Assembly: GCA_028571685.1 (NCBI GenBank)
Contig: CM053140.1
Coordinates: forward strand, 221,297,323 to 221,361,322
DNA: 64,000 nt
Direction: 5' to 3'
DNA from: Heterohyrax brucei
Lineage: Eukaryota; Chordata; Mammalia; Hyracoidea; Procaviidae
Shown here: piece after piece, positions 21,960-33,879 of the stretch
Numbering within the stretch: position 1 is the stretch's first letter
How the letters are laid out: every line of letters begins with the position of its first letter
Made by a program: the position numbers and the translations under genes
The notes under the pieces: model-generated
The model's input: only the letters and a program-made list of their open reading frames with translations
The model's database searches: none
Told to the model about the DNA's origin: nothing

Positions 21960-22895
21960 ACCATAATTAATCATTTAAAGAAGCAGGCTTCAAATGCTCC
22001 AGAAAATTCCCAAAATAAAGATTCAAAAAATTTCATACATGAAGAAGACTTTCTGAATCTATCAGAGATCGAGTACAAAAGAATTATATGTACAACCTCT
22101 CCTAGAGATTTAATAAAATGCAGTAGAAAAAAATGAAAAATTTAGTAAGCTATTTGAACTGATGGAACATCAACAATCTCAAATACATAAGATCAATAAC
22201 AAAACTACAGAGTTGGATAACTCAACTCAAAGCCAAAAGAGTAGCACTGAGCAGATAGAAGTTAGACTCAGTGACCTTGAAGACAGAGCAACTGACACCA
22301 GTATTTATGAGGAGAAATCAGAGAAAAGAAATAAGAAAAATAGAGAAGCGTTAAGAATCATGTGGGACTCCATTAAGAGGAATAGTTTAATGTTTAATTG
22401 GAGCTCCTGAACAAGAGAGAGTTAATGACAATATAGAGAGCATTGCTGTAGAGATGCTGACAGAAAACTTTCCTGAGATTATGAGCAGAGAATATAGGTA
22501 TCCAAGATGTTTATCGAACACCACAACAGATAGACCCCAAAAGAAAGACGCCAAGATATATTATAATCAAGCTTAATAAGATGAAACATACTGATGCTCC
22601 TGAAGGCACCAAGGCCCAAAGCAAAGCTAACACTCTGAGGGAGATCCTGTAGGCTTTTGACTGACTTTTCTGCAGAAACAATGCTGGCTAGATAACAGTG
22701 GGCAGACACATTCAAAGCCCTGAAGGAGAAAAACTTCCATCCAAGAACTATTTATCCTGCAAAATTGTCTATCAAATATAATGGTGAAATTAAGACTTTT
22801 GAAGATAAAGAGAAATTTAGAGACTTTGTAAAAACTAAAACAAATTACATGAAATATTGAAACAAGCTCTTTCCTTAGAAAAACAGAACCATTAA
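21960..22895 (+). pseudogene. L1 ORF1, element D, frame-broken
   Basis: The start codon expected near 21960 is not preserved. The frame 22162-22410 carries the coiled coil end and EKSEKRNKKNREALRIMWD, then the frame breaks at the RRM (LMFNWSS in place of L.LIGVP). The C-terminal domain is readable as NFHPRTIYPAKLSIKY in another frame, and the sequence ends LEKQNH-stop at 22895, as in B. ORF1 protein would coat L1 RNA; this copy cannot. Confidence 0.82.
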
Positions 22896-23250
22896 ATGTA
22901 TATTTAAGGTGATAATTCAAGACACATCATCCAAGATTTTCATCAGTTAGGGAAGTCACAAAACTTAAAGCTATAGCATTAAAATGAGGGTATCTGTAAT
23001 CATATTATGACAACTATAATACCATCACATTAAAAAAAGGAACACACTACTGTAGGTTTATTCATGTCAGATGCAGAGGGAGTTTAAGAGTTATGCAGTA
23101 GTTAAAATTGGGTTTAATCTTAGAATTTTAAGGGATATAAACATGTAGTCATAAAGCAAACTAACAATGCATTGTATCAAAATAAGAAATGCAGTACAGG
23201 AGTCTCAATGAACACAAAACCAGCAGGGAAACAACAACTCATAAAGAAGA

Positions 23251-23752
23251 TGTTTTAGTCAGCTAGGCTGCTCTAACAGAAATACCACAGAGTGGATGGC
23301 TTTAACAAAGAAAGATTTATTCTTACACAGTCCAGTAGGTTGCAAGTCCATATTCAGGGTGTCCGCTCCAGGGAAAGACTTTCCCCTTGTCGGCTTTGGA
23401 GGAAAGTATGGTATTGCATCAGTCTTTGTCCAGGGAGCATCCTCACACAAGAACCTCTGGTCTGAAGGACACGCTCTGCTCCCGGTGCTGCTTGCTTGAT
23501 GGTAGCGAGGTTCTCAAATTGTCCTTTGTTTCTTTTTTCCTTTTATTCCTTGCAAGCTAAAAGCATTAAGGGTGGGGCAAGCCATACTTCAGGGAAACTC
23601 CCCCAACAGCAGGAATTCACAGCCCCACCCTAATCCTTTAACATACAGGTTAGCAAAACCACACAATGGAGGACAGTCCCAAGATACTGAGAACCATATC
23701 CCAGCCACGTGGCTGCACACATTTTTGGGGGGACACAATTCCAACCATGACA
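23251..23752 (-). mobile_element. Solo LTR (MaLR/ERVL type), copy 2
   Basis: A 502-bp minus-strand LTR with TG...CA ends and a perfect 5-bp duplication GAAGA (23246-23250 and 23753-23757). It is very similar along its whole length to copy 3 at 33262, in opposite orientation. In sense it has a GGAATAAAAGG TATA-like box in the middle and a GAATAAATC polyadenylation signal near the end. It lies in the ORF1-ORF2 spacer of L1 D, so it is younger than D. Confidence 0.9.
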
Positions 23753-25342
23753 GAAGATAAAGAAGAATGACCCAGAATAGAACATTAAGAACAGCACAGA
23801 AAACATCATCATAAAAGTAATTACATGAAATGATGGGACTAAGCACATGCTTATCAATAATTACACTGAATGTAAATGGAATGAACACTCCAGTAAAGAG
23901 AGAGTGAGTGACATCCCGGATCAAAAGATACAGTCCTTCTATATGATGCTCACAAGAAATACACCTTAGGCTTAAATATATGAACAAATTGAAAATTAAA
24001 GGATGGAACAATACATACCAAGCTAACAATATACAAGGAAGAGAAGGTGTGGCAATACTAATCTTAGATAAAATAGATTGTAATGTAAAATCCAGTATTG
24101 TGGACAAGGATGTGGACACTCAAGCAGGACTTAATATTAAATATTTATGCACCCAATACCAGAGCACCTAAATACATTGAACAAATATTGACAACATTGA
24201 AAAATGAGATAGATCATTCCACAATAATAATTGGAAACTTCAACACTCCCCTTTCAGTTATGGGTAGATCATCCAGAAAAAAAAGCTCAGTAAAGATGCA
24301 GAAGATCTTATTGCAATGATCAACCAACTTGACCTTATTGACATATGCAGATCTTTTCATCCATCAACAGATAAGTACACCTTCTTCTCCAATACACATG
24401 GAACATTCTCCAGAATAGACTGTGTTAGTTTATAAAGAAACTTTCTATAAAATCCAAACCATTTCTTTACTGCAAAGTATCTTCTTGGACCATAGAGCTA
24501 TAAAAGTTGAAATTAATAACAGAAAATTCATAGGTAGAAATTCAAACTTGTGGAAACTGAACAACAATTTGCTCAAAAAACCTCAGGTTATAGAAGAAAT
24601 CAAGGACAAAATAAAATAAAATTATGGAAGCAAATGAGAATGAAAACACATCCTACCAGAATCTATTGGACACAGCGAAAGTGGTGTTCAGCAGTCAATT
24701 TATCTCTATAACTGCACACATCTGGAAATAAGAAAGGGCCCAAATTAAAGAATTAACTTTACAGTTTGAACAAGTAGAAAGAGAGCAACAGAAGAACCAC
24801 TGAGTCACCAGAATAAAACAAATTATAAGGACTGGAGCAGAACTAAATGAATTAGAGAACAGAAAAACAATCGAAAAAATTAACAAAACCAAAAGCTGGT
24901 TCTTTGAAAGATCAACAAAATTGATAAACCATTGGCTAAACTTACAAAAGAAAAACAGCCGAAAATACAAATAACCTGATTAAGAAATGAGATGGGAGTT
25001 GTTACAACAGGCCCATCTGAAATTAAAAATATCATAACAGAATACTATGAAAGGCTTTACTCTAACAGGTTTGAAAACCTAGAGGAAATGGACAAATTTC
25101 TAGAGTCATATCACTCACCAAGATTATTACAAGGGGACTCAATTTAATAACTCTATCACAAAGGAAGAGTTTGGAAAAGTATCAAAAATCTACCAGCCAA
25201 AACTAGACAATGATGTCCACTCTCACCTCTCCTATTCAACATTGTACTGCAAGCTCTAGCCAGTGTAGTTAGACAAGACTAAGAAATAAAGGGCATCTGC
25301 ATCAGAAAAGAAGAAGTCAAAATCTCCCTGTTTGCTGATGAT

Positions 25343-26960
25343 ATGATTGTATATACAGAGAATTCCAAAGAATCCATAAGTAAACTGCTGAAACTGATAG
25401 AAGAGTTCATCAAAGTCTCAGGATACAAGATAAACATAAATAAATCAGTAGGATCCCTTTATACCAACAACGAGATTGTTAATGGAGAAATCATCAAAGC
25501 AATACGATTTACTGTAGCCCTTAGGAAGACGAACTACCTAGGAATTAATCTAAATGGAGAAATAACAGACCTTTACAAAGAAAACTACAAGGCCCTTACT
25601 ACAAGAAACTAAGACAGACTTACATAAATGGAGAAACCCACCCTGCTTATGGATAGGAAGACTTAACTTTGTGAAAATGTCTATTTTACTCAAAGTAATC
25701 TACTTATATAATGCAATTCCAGTACAAGTTCCAGTGTCATTTTTTAATGAGATGGAGAAAAAAATCTCCAATTTTGTTTGGAAGGGGAAGAAGCCCTGGG
25801 TAAGTAAAGCACTACTGAAGAAGAAGAACACACTGGGAAGCCTCTCACTGTCTAACTTTAGAACCTATTACACTGTCACAGTAGTCAAAACAGCCTGGTT
25901 AAAAAAAGACACAGATAGATCAACGGAACAGAACTGAGACTCCAAAGATGACACCATATACCCATGAACAGTCGATGCTCAACACAGGCCCTAATACATT
26001 AAACTGTGGTAAAAACTATCTCTTCAACAAATGGTGCTGGCAAAATTGGATATCCATCTGCAATAAATTGAAAAAAGACCCATATCTTACATCTTGTACA
26101 AAAACCAACTCAAACTGGATAAAAGACCTAAGTATCAAACCTAAAACAATAAAGCTCATCCAAGAAAAAGTAGGAACAACAATGGAAGTTTTAATACACA
26201 ATGTAAACAGACTTCAAAATCTGTCAAACAAACCACAATCAACAGAAGAGAAAATAGATAAATGGGAACTACTAAGAATCAAATATTTTGTTAATCCAAA
26301 GACTTTGTTAATAGGATTAAAAGGCCACCTACAGAATGGGAAAAAATATCTGGCAACTGTATGTCAGACTGACGCCTGATCTCCATAATCTATAAGGTAC
26401 TACAAATATCAGTTAGAAGAAGATAAATCATCCAATTAAATGATGGGCAAAGGAGATGGATAGACACTTCTCTAAAGAGGAGATCCAGGCAGCCAAAAAA
26501 CACATGAGAATATTCTCATGATCTTCAGCTACTAAAGAAGTGAAATACCATTTCACCCCAGCAAGGTTGACCATGATCCAAAGAAATGCAAAGCAACAAA
26601 TGCTGGAGAGGATGTGGAAAAATTGAAACTCTCTCACACTGTTGGTGGCATTGCAGAATGGTCCAACCTCTTTGGAAAGCAATCTGGTGCTCCCTTAAAA
26701 AAATGGACATAGATATTCCACTTGACCCAGTAATTCCACTTCTTGGAATCTGTCCCACAGAATCAAGGGTATTCACACCAACTGATACATGCTCACGAAT
26801 GTTTATCACAGCACAGTCCACAATAGCAAAAAGATGGAATCAACCTTGATGCCCAACAACAGAGGAATGGATAAGTAAACTATGGTATATATACTCAATG
26901 GAACACTACACAATGATAAAGAACAATGATGATTTTAGGAAACACAACCCGGTTTCAAAT
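25343..26960 (+). pseudogene. L1 ORF2 C-terminal part, element E
   Basis: Open pieces at 25343-25612 (after [22 protein letters not shown]), 25671-25937 ([19 protein letters not shown], thumb), 25948-26379 and 26586-26849 (C-terminal region, CWRGCGKIETLSHCWWHC, the cysteine-rich zinc-knuckle-like segment). Frames change between them. The motif order is exactly that of copy H. Confidence 0.85.
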
Positions 26961-27076
26961 GGAGGACATTATGTTAAGTGAAAGTAGTCAGTGACAAAAG
27001 GACAAATATTGTATGAGACTCCTATGATAAGAACTCAAAAACAGACTTATGCATAGAAGACTCTTTGATGGCTGCG

Positions 27077-27115
27077 GGGGGGGGGGAGGGGAGGAAAGGA
27101 GGGTGAAAGGGGGAG
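27077..27115 (+). repeat. L1 3' UTR G-rich polypurine tract, element E
   Basis: Starts with an uninterrupted run of about ten G's, then GAGGGGAGG, GGAGGG and GGGGGAGG. Four or more G-runs within 40 bp make a G-quadruplex plausible. Confidence 0.8.
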
Positions 27116-30100
27116 GATTTAGATTATATAGTTGATAGAAATTTGGTTGGGTGAAATCTGTGACAGCACACATTAGAAAGAAGAACACTATTAAGTGGAT
27201 TTCAACATAACTTGAGTAATCCTTCCATCTTAACCCAATATTGCTGGGACAGAGTAGTTCGGACAGGGGGCCAGGGACCATCCTGTCAGGCGAAATTAAG
27301 GCCAATTGGCACAATCAGCATTAACATTTTGCTAAGAAGGCTGTCTGCACTCCACATTGGTGAGTGGCATCTGGGGTCTTAAAAGCCTCCAAGCTGCCAT
27401 CTGAGGATACAGCAAATGGTCGAACTCAGCAGGAACAGATGATTACCAAGGACCAAAACCACATGGGGGAAAGAGAAGCCAGAGGACAGAGAGACCCACA
27501 TGAGTGGGCGTCTACATTGACTCGTGACCAGAAGAACCAGATGGTGCCCGGCCACCACCAGTGATAGCTGCAATGGAGCTCACAAAGTTGAGTCTCATTG
27601 GCAACACAAGAATAAAAAGGGGTCCACCCTGAGATCTCCACTAAAAGACCATTATTGATGGTCCAAGGGCTTCGGGGTTCCCCAAACTTTTAGAGAAGAG
27701 TTAATTCCAATAATATTGAGGCTATTGCACACCATAGAAATGGGTGGAATGCTCCCAAATTCATTCTGTGAAGCCAGCATAACTCTGATACCAAAGCCAG
27801 GAAAAGATTCCACAAAAAAAAGAAAATTACAGACCAGTATAACTCATTAATCTAGGTGCAAAAATCTTCAAAAAAAATCTAGCCAATAGAATTCAACAGC
27901 ATATAAAAAAAATAATTCATCATGATCGAGTTGGTTTCATTCCAGGGATCCAAGACTGGTTCAACATCAGAAAAATCAGTTAATGTAATCAACCACATTA
28001 ATAACACAAAAGATAAGAATCATTTGATTTTGTAAATTGATGCAGAAAAGGCATTTGACAAAGTTCAACACCTTTCATGCTTAAACTCTCAGAAAAATAG
28101 GACTAGAAGGGGTATTCCTCAATGCAATAGGTAGCAGCTACACAAAGCCAACTGCCTTCATCATCTTGAATGATGAAAAACCTGAAAAATTCCCTTTGAG
28201 AACAGGATCTAGACAAACACGCACACTCTCACTACTTCTATTCAATATTGTGTTAGAAGTTCTAGCCAGAGCAACTAGACAAGATGAAGAAATAAAGGGC
28301 ATCCCTATTGGCAATGAAGAAGTAAAAATCTCTGTCTTTGCAGATATATGATTTTTTATACAGAGAATCCAAAGGAACCTATAAGTAAACTACTGGAAGT
28401 AATAGAGGAGTTCAGCAAAGTAATGGGATACAACATAAACATAAGTAAATCAGTAGGATTCCTTTATACCAACAGTGAGATTATTAAAGAAGAAATCACC
28501 AAATCAATTTCATTTACTATAGCCCCCAATAAGATAAAATTCGAAGGAATAAATCTAACTACAGAAACAAGAGATCTTTAGAAAGAGAACTACAAGACCT
28601 TCCTACAAGAAAGTAAGACAGACTTACATAAATGGAGTAATCTACCCTGCTCATGGATAGGAAGATTCAAAATTGTGAAAATGTCTATTTTAACCAAAGT
28701 AATCTACTTATATAGTGCAATTCCAATACAAACTCCAGCGGCTTTTTTTTAATGAGATGGAGAAACAAATCATCAACTTTGTTTGGAAAGGGAAGAAACC
28801 TCAGATAAGTAAAGCACTAGAAGAAGAAGAACACACTCGGAGGCCTCTCACTACCTGACTTTAGAAACTATTACACTGCCACAGTAGTCAAAACAACCTG
28901 ATACTGGTACAAAAACAGGCATATAGACCAATGGAGCAGAGTTAAGACCCTAGGGATGCCACCATACTCCTATGAACAGCTGATATTTAACAAAGGCCCC
29001 AAGATTTTAAACTGGGATAAGAACAGTCTCTTTAACAAATCATGCTGGCAAAATTGGATATACATCTGCAAGAAATGGAAACAAGACCCATATCTCACAC
29101 CTTATACAAAAACCAACTCAAATTGGAAAAAAGACCTGAATATAAAATCCAAGATGATAAAGCTCATCCAAGATAAAATAGGATCAACAGTGGAAGTTTT
29201 AATACACCATGTAGACAGACTTCAAAATCTGACCAAAAAAAGATCAACAGAAGGGAAAATAGATAAATGGGAACTACTGAGAATCAAACACTTTTGCTCA
29301 TCCCAAGACTTCATCAAAAGAATTAAAAGACCAGTTACAGAATGGGAAAAATATGTGGCAACTATATGTCAGACCGACATCTGATCTTGATAATCTATAA
29401 GGTATTACAAAATATCAACAAGAAAAGGATAAACAATTCAATTAAGCAGTGGACAAAAGAGATAAACAGACATTTCTCCAAAGAGGAAACCCAGGCAGCC
29501 AAAATACACCTGCAGACTGCTGACAATCATTAGCTATTAAAGAAATTCAAATCAAATCTACAGTGAGATACCATCTCACTCCAGCAAGGTTGGCCATGAT
29601 CCAAAAAACACAAAACAACAAATTCTGGAGAGGCTGTGGAGAAACTGAAACTCTCCTACACTGCTAGTGGGTTTGCAAAATGGTAAAACCTCTTTAGAAA
29701 ACAATTCGGCTCTTCCTTAAAAAGCTGGAAATAGGTATACCATTTGATCCTGTAATTCCACTGTTTGGAATTTATCCTTCAGAAACAAAGGTTGTCACAT
29801 GAGCACACACATGTACACGAACGCTTGTTGCAGCACAGTCTACAATAGTAAAAAGTTGGAATCAACCCTGATGCCCATCAACAGATGAATGGATAAGTAA
29901 ACTATGGTACATATACTCAGTGAAACACTATGCTATGATTAAAAACAATGGCAATTTTATAAAACATCTCATAACATGGGAGAGATCATGCTTAGTGAAC
30001 TCAATCAGTGTCAAAAGGACAAATTTTGTATGAGACTCGTGTTATAAGGACTTAACAAAAGAATTATCCACATAAGAAAATGACTGTGTTGGCTACATGG

Positions 30101-30195
30101 GTGCTTGGGGGCCTGACGGTTTATCATAGATGAGATAATTGATAGATGTTAGATATTTTATTCTTTTATTGTAATTAAAAAATTAAAATTAAAAA

Positions 30196-30735
30196 AAGAA
30201 GAGATTTGACACATTGAATGCTAATGGCTAACAGCCAGATGGGTTGTGAAATACAATCAAAGACATCGTATGTGAAAAAAGTAAGAAGTCATTAAATAAG
30301 ACAGGAAAGAAAAAAAGTGAATGTCAAAAGACACTCTTGAAATCTCGTCTTGAACTTCTAGTAACTAAAGCAAAAGGAATAAACAATGAAGTAGAACTTA
30401 ACAGAAGATGTCAAAGGGTTGTTCAACAAGAGAAAGTAAAGCATCATAGTGACATGTGTGAAGAGCTGGAGAAAGAAAACCAAAAGGGAAGAATACACTT
30501 GAATTTGCACTTCTCAAGTTGAAAGCACTGAAGATGGAATTCAAGCCTTGAGTTGCAATAGTGAAGGATTCTATAGAGAAAATATTAAACAACAAAAGAC
30601 TTGTCATAAGAATACAGAAAGGAATACACAGAATAGCTTACCAAAAAGAATTTGTCAACATTCAACCATTTCAAGACATAGCACAGGAACCAGTGATACT
30701 AAAGGAAGAAGTCCAAGCTGCACTAATGTGTATGT
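30196..30735 (+). mobile_element. RTE LINE, right half of copy split by L1 D
   Basis: Continues the RTE broken at 21317 ('gagatttgacacattgaatg'). It covers the linker between endonuclease and reverse transcriptase and matches 60481-61030 in the large RTE copy ('gttgtgaaatac', 'agtgaaggattctatag', 'caaccatttcaagacata'). It ends abruptly near 30735, before the reverse-transcriptase core. Short frames (for example 30561-30758) are remnants. Confidence 0.82.
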
Positions 30736-30744
30736 ATCTGCTTG

Positions 30745-31010
30745 AGTCCCTACTCTGAGTTCTTTCAGATGTATACTTAGGAGTGAAATTGCTGGTTATA
30801 TGGTGTTTCTGTATTCAGCTTTTTGAGGAATCACTAAACAGTTTTCTGTGTGGCTGCATTTTACATCCGTGCTAGCAATGTAGAAGGCCTCTAATTTTTC
30901 CACATTCTTACCAACACTTGTTAATTTTCCTTTTTTTCCCACTATAGCAGCAATCTTAATGGGTATGAAGTGGCATATCATTGCGCCTCTTATGTTTTTA
31001 TAGTACTTAG
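30745..31010 (-). repeat. Ancient L1 3' end (L1M-like)
   Basis: Minus-strand ORF2 C-terminus wording of old L1s: 'gtatacttaggagtgaaattgctggt', 'ttccacattcttaccaacactt', 'aatgggtatgaagtggcat'. Highly diverged. Confidence 0.75.
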
Positions 31011-32442
31011 GGTTTTAGAAAATACATTCTAGACAAGGTAGGTAACATTTTCTCTATTGAAGCAGAAATAGATAGTGGAGCAATGGTGGCAATGGGGCTA
31101 GAGATCAAAGTTTCCTATTTCTTTGCCTGGGTCATCACAATAAACTATGCTGCTTCTCTTGTCCTGGCTCTCATCACATTTGTGAGACTAAATTACTCCA
31201 TTATTGACTAAAGGCACGAGGTTTGTATCATCAGCAGATTCACAAATGAGACTTCTCGTTTTCTTCCTTGGTGAATCACGGTGAAGCTGTTTATGCTTAT
31301 ATTATAAAGTTCTTCCACCTATAAAATGAAGAGCTGGCAAGGAATTGGGGAAAGTTATCTCCTGTACTTTGATTCTACACGTGATTTTGTGATTGTATAC
31401 GCATGTGAGATAACTACCGGGTAAGCAATTTGAGCTCTATACGGTTGAGGGGAAAGATGTCATATAAATCAAAGGCATTATCTTAATTTTTATCGCTTGG
31501 ATTAGTTGGGTTGTAATACCATATAACAATAAATACATTATCTAGGAATATTTTAATGATCTATTTTGAGATAAAAAATATCAGCTGAGTAGAAATCTAA
31601 TTTGATGCTGACATAAGACAATTCTTTAACTTCATAGTGTATATGGAACAACTATAATCACTGTGCCATCTGACTTAGTCTGATACTCTGCATTTTCTGC
31701 TTTTGTTTTACCTCCTCTTGTTATAACTAATATACTCTAACAAGGCATTTTGGCATATGTTACTGGGACATTTCAACTTAAAGAAATCATCTTATTGAAA
31801 TTCACTATTTGAAAACGTGTCAATCTCTGGTTCAGGTCTTATCAAAGAGTGGGTTTCAGTCTCCTGTAGGTCCCCCAGGTACATTGTCTCAGAACAAATG
31901 AGTTGAGTTTGATGTAATATTAGCATTCTTGTCTCACTAAACAGAGGGGCTGAAGAGATTTGCTTGAGTTTGGATCCCACCTTCAGTACTTATTTTATGT
32001 TAAGATTGACCACATGTATTTGTTGGTCCAAGACAAAGTCTCAGCTTTTCTCTCTTATGCTGGTACAATTATAAGTAGCTCTCCATCTTCGCCACCCTTT
32101 ATACCACATTTTTATGCAAGTAATGCACACCTTGTCTTTTTGTTTGCCAACTTCATCCTCCCCCCCACGTGTTTTCAAAAGTGCCACTTTATCAATTTTT
32201 TACATGCTGCCGTAAGAAAAATTCAGCATGATGTACTTATAAAAATATCTCATGGGGTATGGTGTGGCTGGCAAACAAATATATAAGGCATATATTATTT
32301 GCTAAAAAACACAGCGTGTCACACTATTGGCAAATAACAACCTTTTTAATCTAAAGATTAAAAATTTTTCTTTCTGAAAAAATTTGAAAAATTTCTGTTA
32401 CATAGCAATTTTTCAACAATTATTAACTACTATCATTATCAG
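31011..32442. other. Unclassified AT-rich sequence
   Basis: About 1.4 kb without a repeat I recognise, no long frame, no splice-site-flanked exon pattern. It may be unique sequence or repeats too old to see by eye. It is the best place in the window for conserved host sequence to be sought by alignment. Confidence 0.5.
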
Positions 32443-32648
32443 GAGTATAATATCAGAGTGGTGCGAACAGATTAATGTTCATCTGCTAGCCATAAGTTTG
32501 TCAGTTCAAGTCCACCCTAGCATCCCTCGAAACAAAGATCTGACGATTTGCTTCCCAAAACGAAGCTGCTGGAAATCTACTCTGACACACATAGGATCAC
32601 TGGGAGTCAGAATTGACTCCACAGCAAGTGGTTTGATTTTAGTTTTTA
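32443..32648 (+). mobile_element. AfroSINE, variant with long middle segment
   Basis: 'gagtggtgcgaacagattaat' is the A-box side and 'ttgtcagttcaagtccaccc' the B-box side of the tRNA-derived part. A middle block 'gatctgacgatttgcttcc' is not present in the shorter SINEs here. The 3' part reads 'gggagtcagaattgactccac' and ends in a T-rich tail. The 143-codon frame across it is not a gene. Confidence 0.82.
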
Positions 32649-33256
32649 TTATTATTACTCTGCAGTGTTACATCTGCGGGCTGGAGTCTGTGGAGAAGGA
32701 ACTTATTCTGTTGCTTTTCAGTGGCAGTCCTAGGGGCCGACTGCTGGATTCCATATTTATAAGGCTCCCATCTGATTATCTGTCCTCTTGTGGTCTAGGA
32801 TGCCAGGAAAACTGAATTTTTTCTACTTGATATCTCTCCATCCTGGTAGTGAGGGTCTTCCCTGTACCTTGACTGATTATCCAGGAACTGCCAGCATTGT
32901 TCCTCAGGCTGGCACTGACCCTGTTCCTCTTGAATATCTTGAGATCTCACCCTGGCATGCTCAGTTGTCTTCTCAGTGCTTAGGTGACATTGGGTGAATG
33001 GAGTGGTAGAGGGATGGTGCAGAGCACTCAGCCTGTGGGGTAGAGAGGAGATGGGGGGCCAGTCAAAGCAGAGTACTGTGAACAAAGTGGAAATCAAATA
33101 CATGGCATACAAATTTCAAGTGTCAAATGGCAAAGACACAGTCTAGGTTACCACGCACAGCCAGAAACTCACAGTTTGAGAGACTCAGGTTTAGAGGAAG
33201 AGCAAACAGAGTACAGATTAGGAGCAACCTGAGTGATTACTGCAAACTACCCTGAG
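32649..33256. other. Unclassified sequence
   Basis: About 600 bp between a SINE and a solo LTR. GC content is higher than its surroundings. The overlapping frames at 32788-32997 and 32795-33112 lie on opposite strands and show no domain. Nothing is called. Confidence 0.5.
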
Positions 33257-33261
33257 ACAGT

Positions 33262-33757
33262 TGTCATGGTTTGAATTGTGTCCCCCCAAAAATGTGTGCA
33301 GCCACGTGGCTGGGATATGGTTCCCAGTATCTTGGGACTGTCCTCCATTGTGTGGTTTTGCTAACCTGTATGTTAAAGGATTAGGGTGGGGCTGTGAATT
33401 CCTGCTATGGGGGAAGTTTCCCTGGAGTATGGCTTGCCCCACCCTTAATGCTTTTAGCTTGCAAGGAATAAAAGGAAAAAGAACCAAGGACAATTGGAGA
33501 ACCTCGCGACCATCAAGCAAGCAGCACCAGGAGCGCGTCATTCAGACCAGAGGTTCTTGCGTTAGGACACTCCCTGGACAATGACTGATGCAATACCGGA
33601 CTTTCCTCCAGAGCCGACAAGGGGAAAATCTTTCCCTGGAGCGGACACCCTGAATATGGACTTGCAACCTACCGGACCGTGTGAGAATAAATCTTTCTTT
33701 GTTAAAGCCATCCACTCTGTGATATTTCTGTTAGAGCAGCCCTAGCTGACCAAAACA
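33262..33757 (+). mobile_element. Solo LTR (MaLR/ERVL type), copy 3
   Basis: A 496-bp plus-strand LTR starting TGTCATGG and ending CCAAAACA, with a perfect 5-bp duplication ACAGT (33257-33261 and 33758-33762). A TATA-like 'ggaataaaagg' at about 33465 and the signal 'gaataaatc' at about 33685 suggest U3-R-U5 order. It is the near-identical inverted partner of copy 2. Confidence 0.92.
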
Positions 33758-33762
33758 ACAGT

Positions 33763-33879
33763 CTTCTACATCTCTCACTGGCTAGATTAGGTGCTGTATT
33801 GGAGGCCACAGGGTTAAAGGGACAAGAATGAGTAGACACTTCTCTGGTCTCTCAAGTTGGATATCCCCCTAGATGAGGT
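33763..33879. other. Unclassified spacer
   Basis: About 115 bp between two LTRs with nothing recognisable. Confidence 0.4.

Larger units (their letters stand above)
25205..27689 (+). mobile_element. LINE-1 element E, truncated piece nested in L1 D
   Basis: It starts abruptly inside the reverse transcriptase at the SPLLFN block ('tcacctctcctattcaac') and runs through the FADD box (25329-25346, [11 protein letters not shown]), the C-terminal ORF2 (25671-26379, 26586-26849) and the 3' UTR with a G-rich tract. It ends at 'cttcggggttcc', about 360 bp short of the 3' end of copy H, with no poly-A. Best reading: a 5'-truncated L1 inserted in D, and a later small deletion removed its tail and about 50 bp of D. 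Confidence 0.72.
23830..29990 (+). pseudogene. L1 ORF2, element D, disrupted by element E
   Basis: The start near 23830 leads into an endonuclease-like frame (SIITLNVNGMN) with many breaks; 24422-24619 keeps part of the SDH-type end, with S changed to L (FLDHRAIKVEI). The reverse transcriptase is cut at 25204. It resumes at 27690 (thumb and finger side), then 28166-28351 has the [16 protein letters not shown] block, and the catalytic FADD box is broken (reads FADI then stop). 28956-29384 and 29342-29533 carry the C-terminal segment in two frames. Confidence 0.82.
21318..30195 (+). mobile_element. LINE-1 element D, full length (interrupted), plus strand
   Basis: A full-length L1 inserted in an RTE with a 14-bp duplication. 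Its own sequence is 21318-25204 plus 27690-30195: a short 5' UTR, ORF1, ORF2 and a 3' UTR ending in an A-rich tail ('aattaaaattaaaaaaa'). It is interrupted by a solo LTR (23251-23752) and by another L1 segment, E (25205-27689). At the E junctions about 50 bp of D's ORF2 are missing. It belongs to an older L1 group than H, closer to G by eye. Confidence 0.85.

Noticed and set aside
32384-32815. 143-codon plus-strand frame that could be a small gene
   Set aside because: It runs through an AfroSINE (32443-32648) and has no domain, start context or splice pattern.
33261-33584. 107-codon frames on both strands
   Set aside because: They lie within a solo LTR; the same frames appear in the related LTRs at 23589-24119 and 40498-40806.
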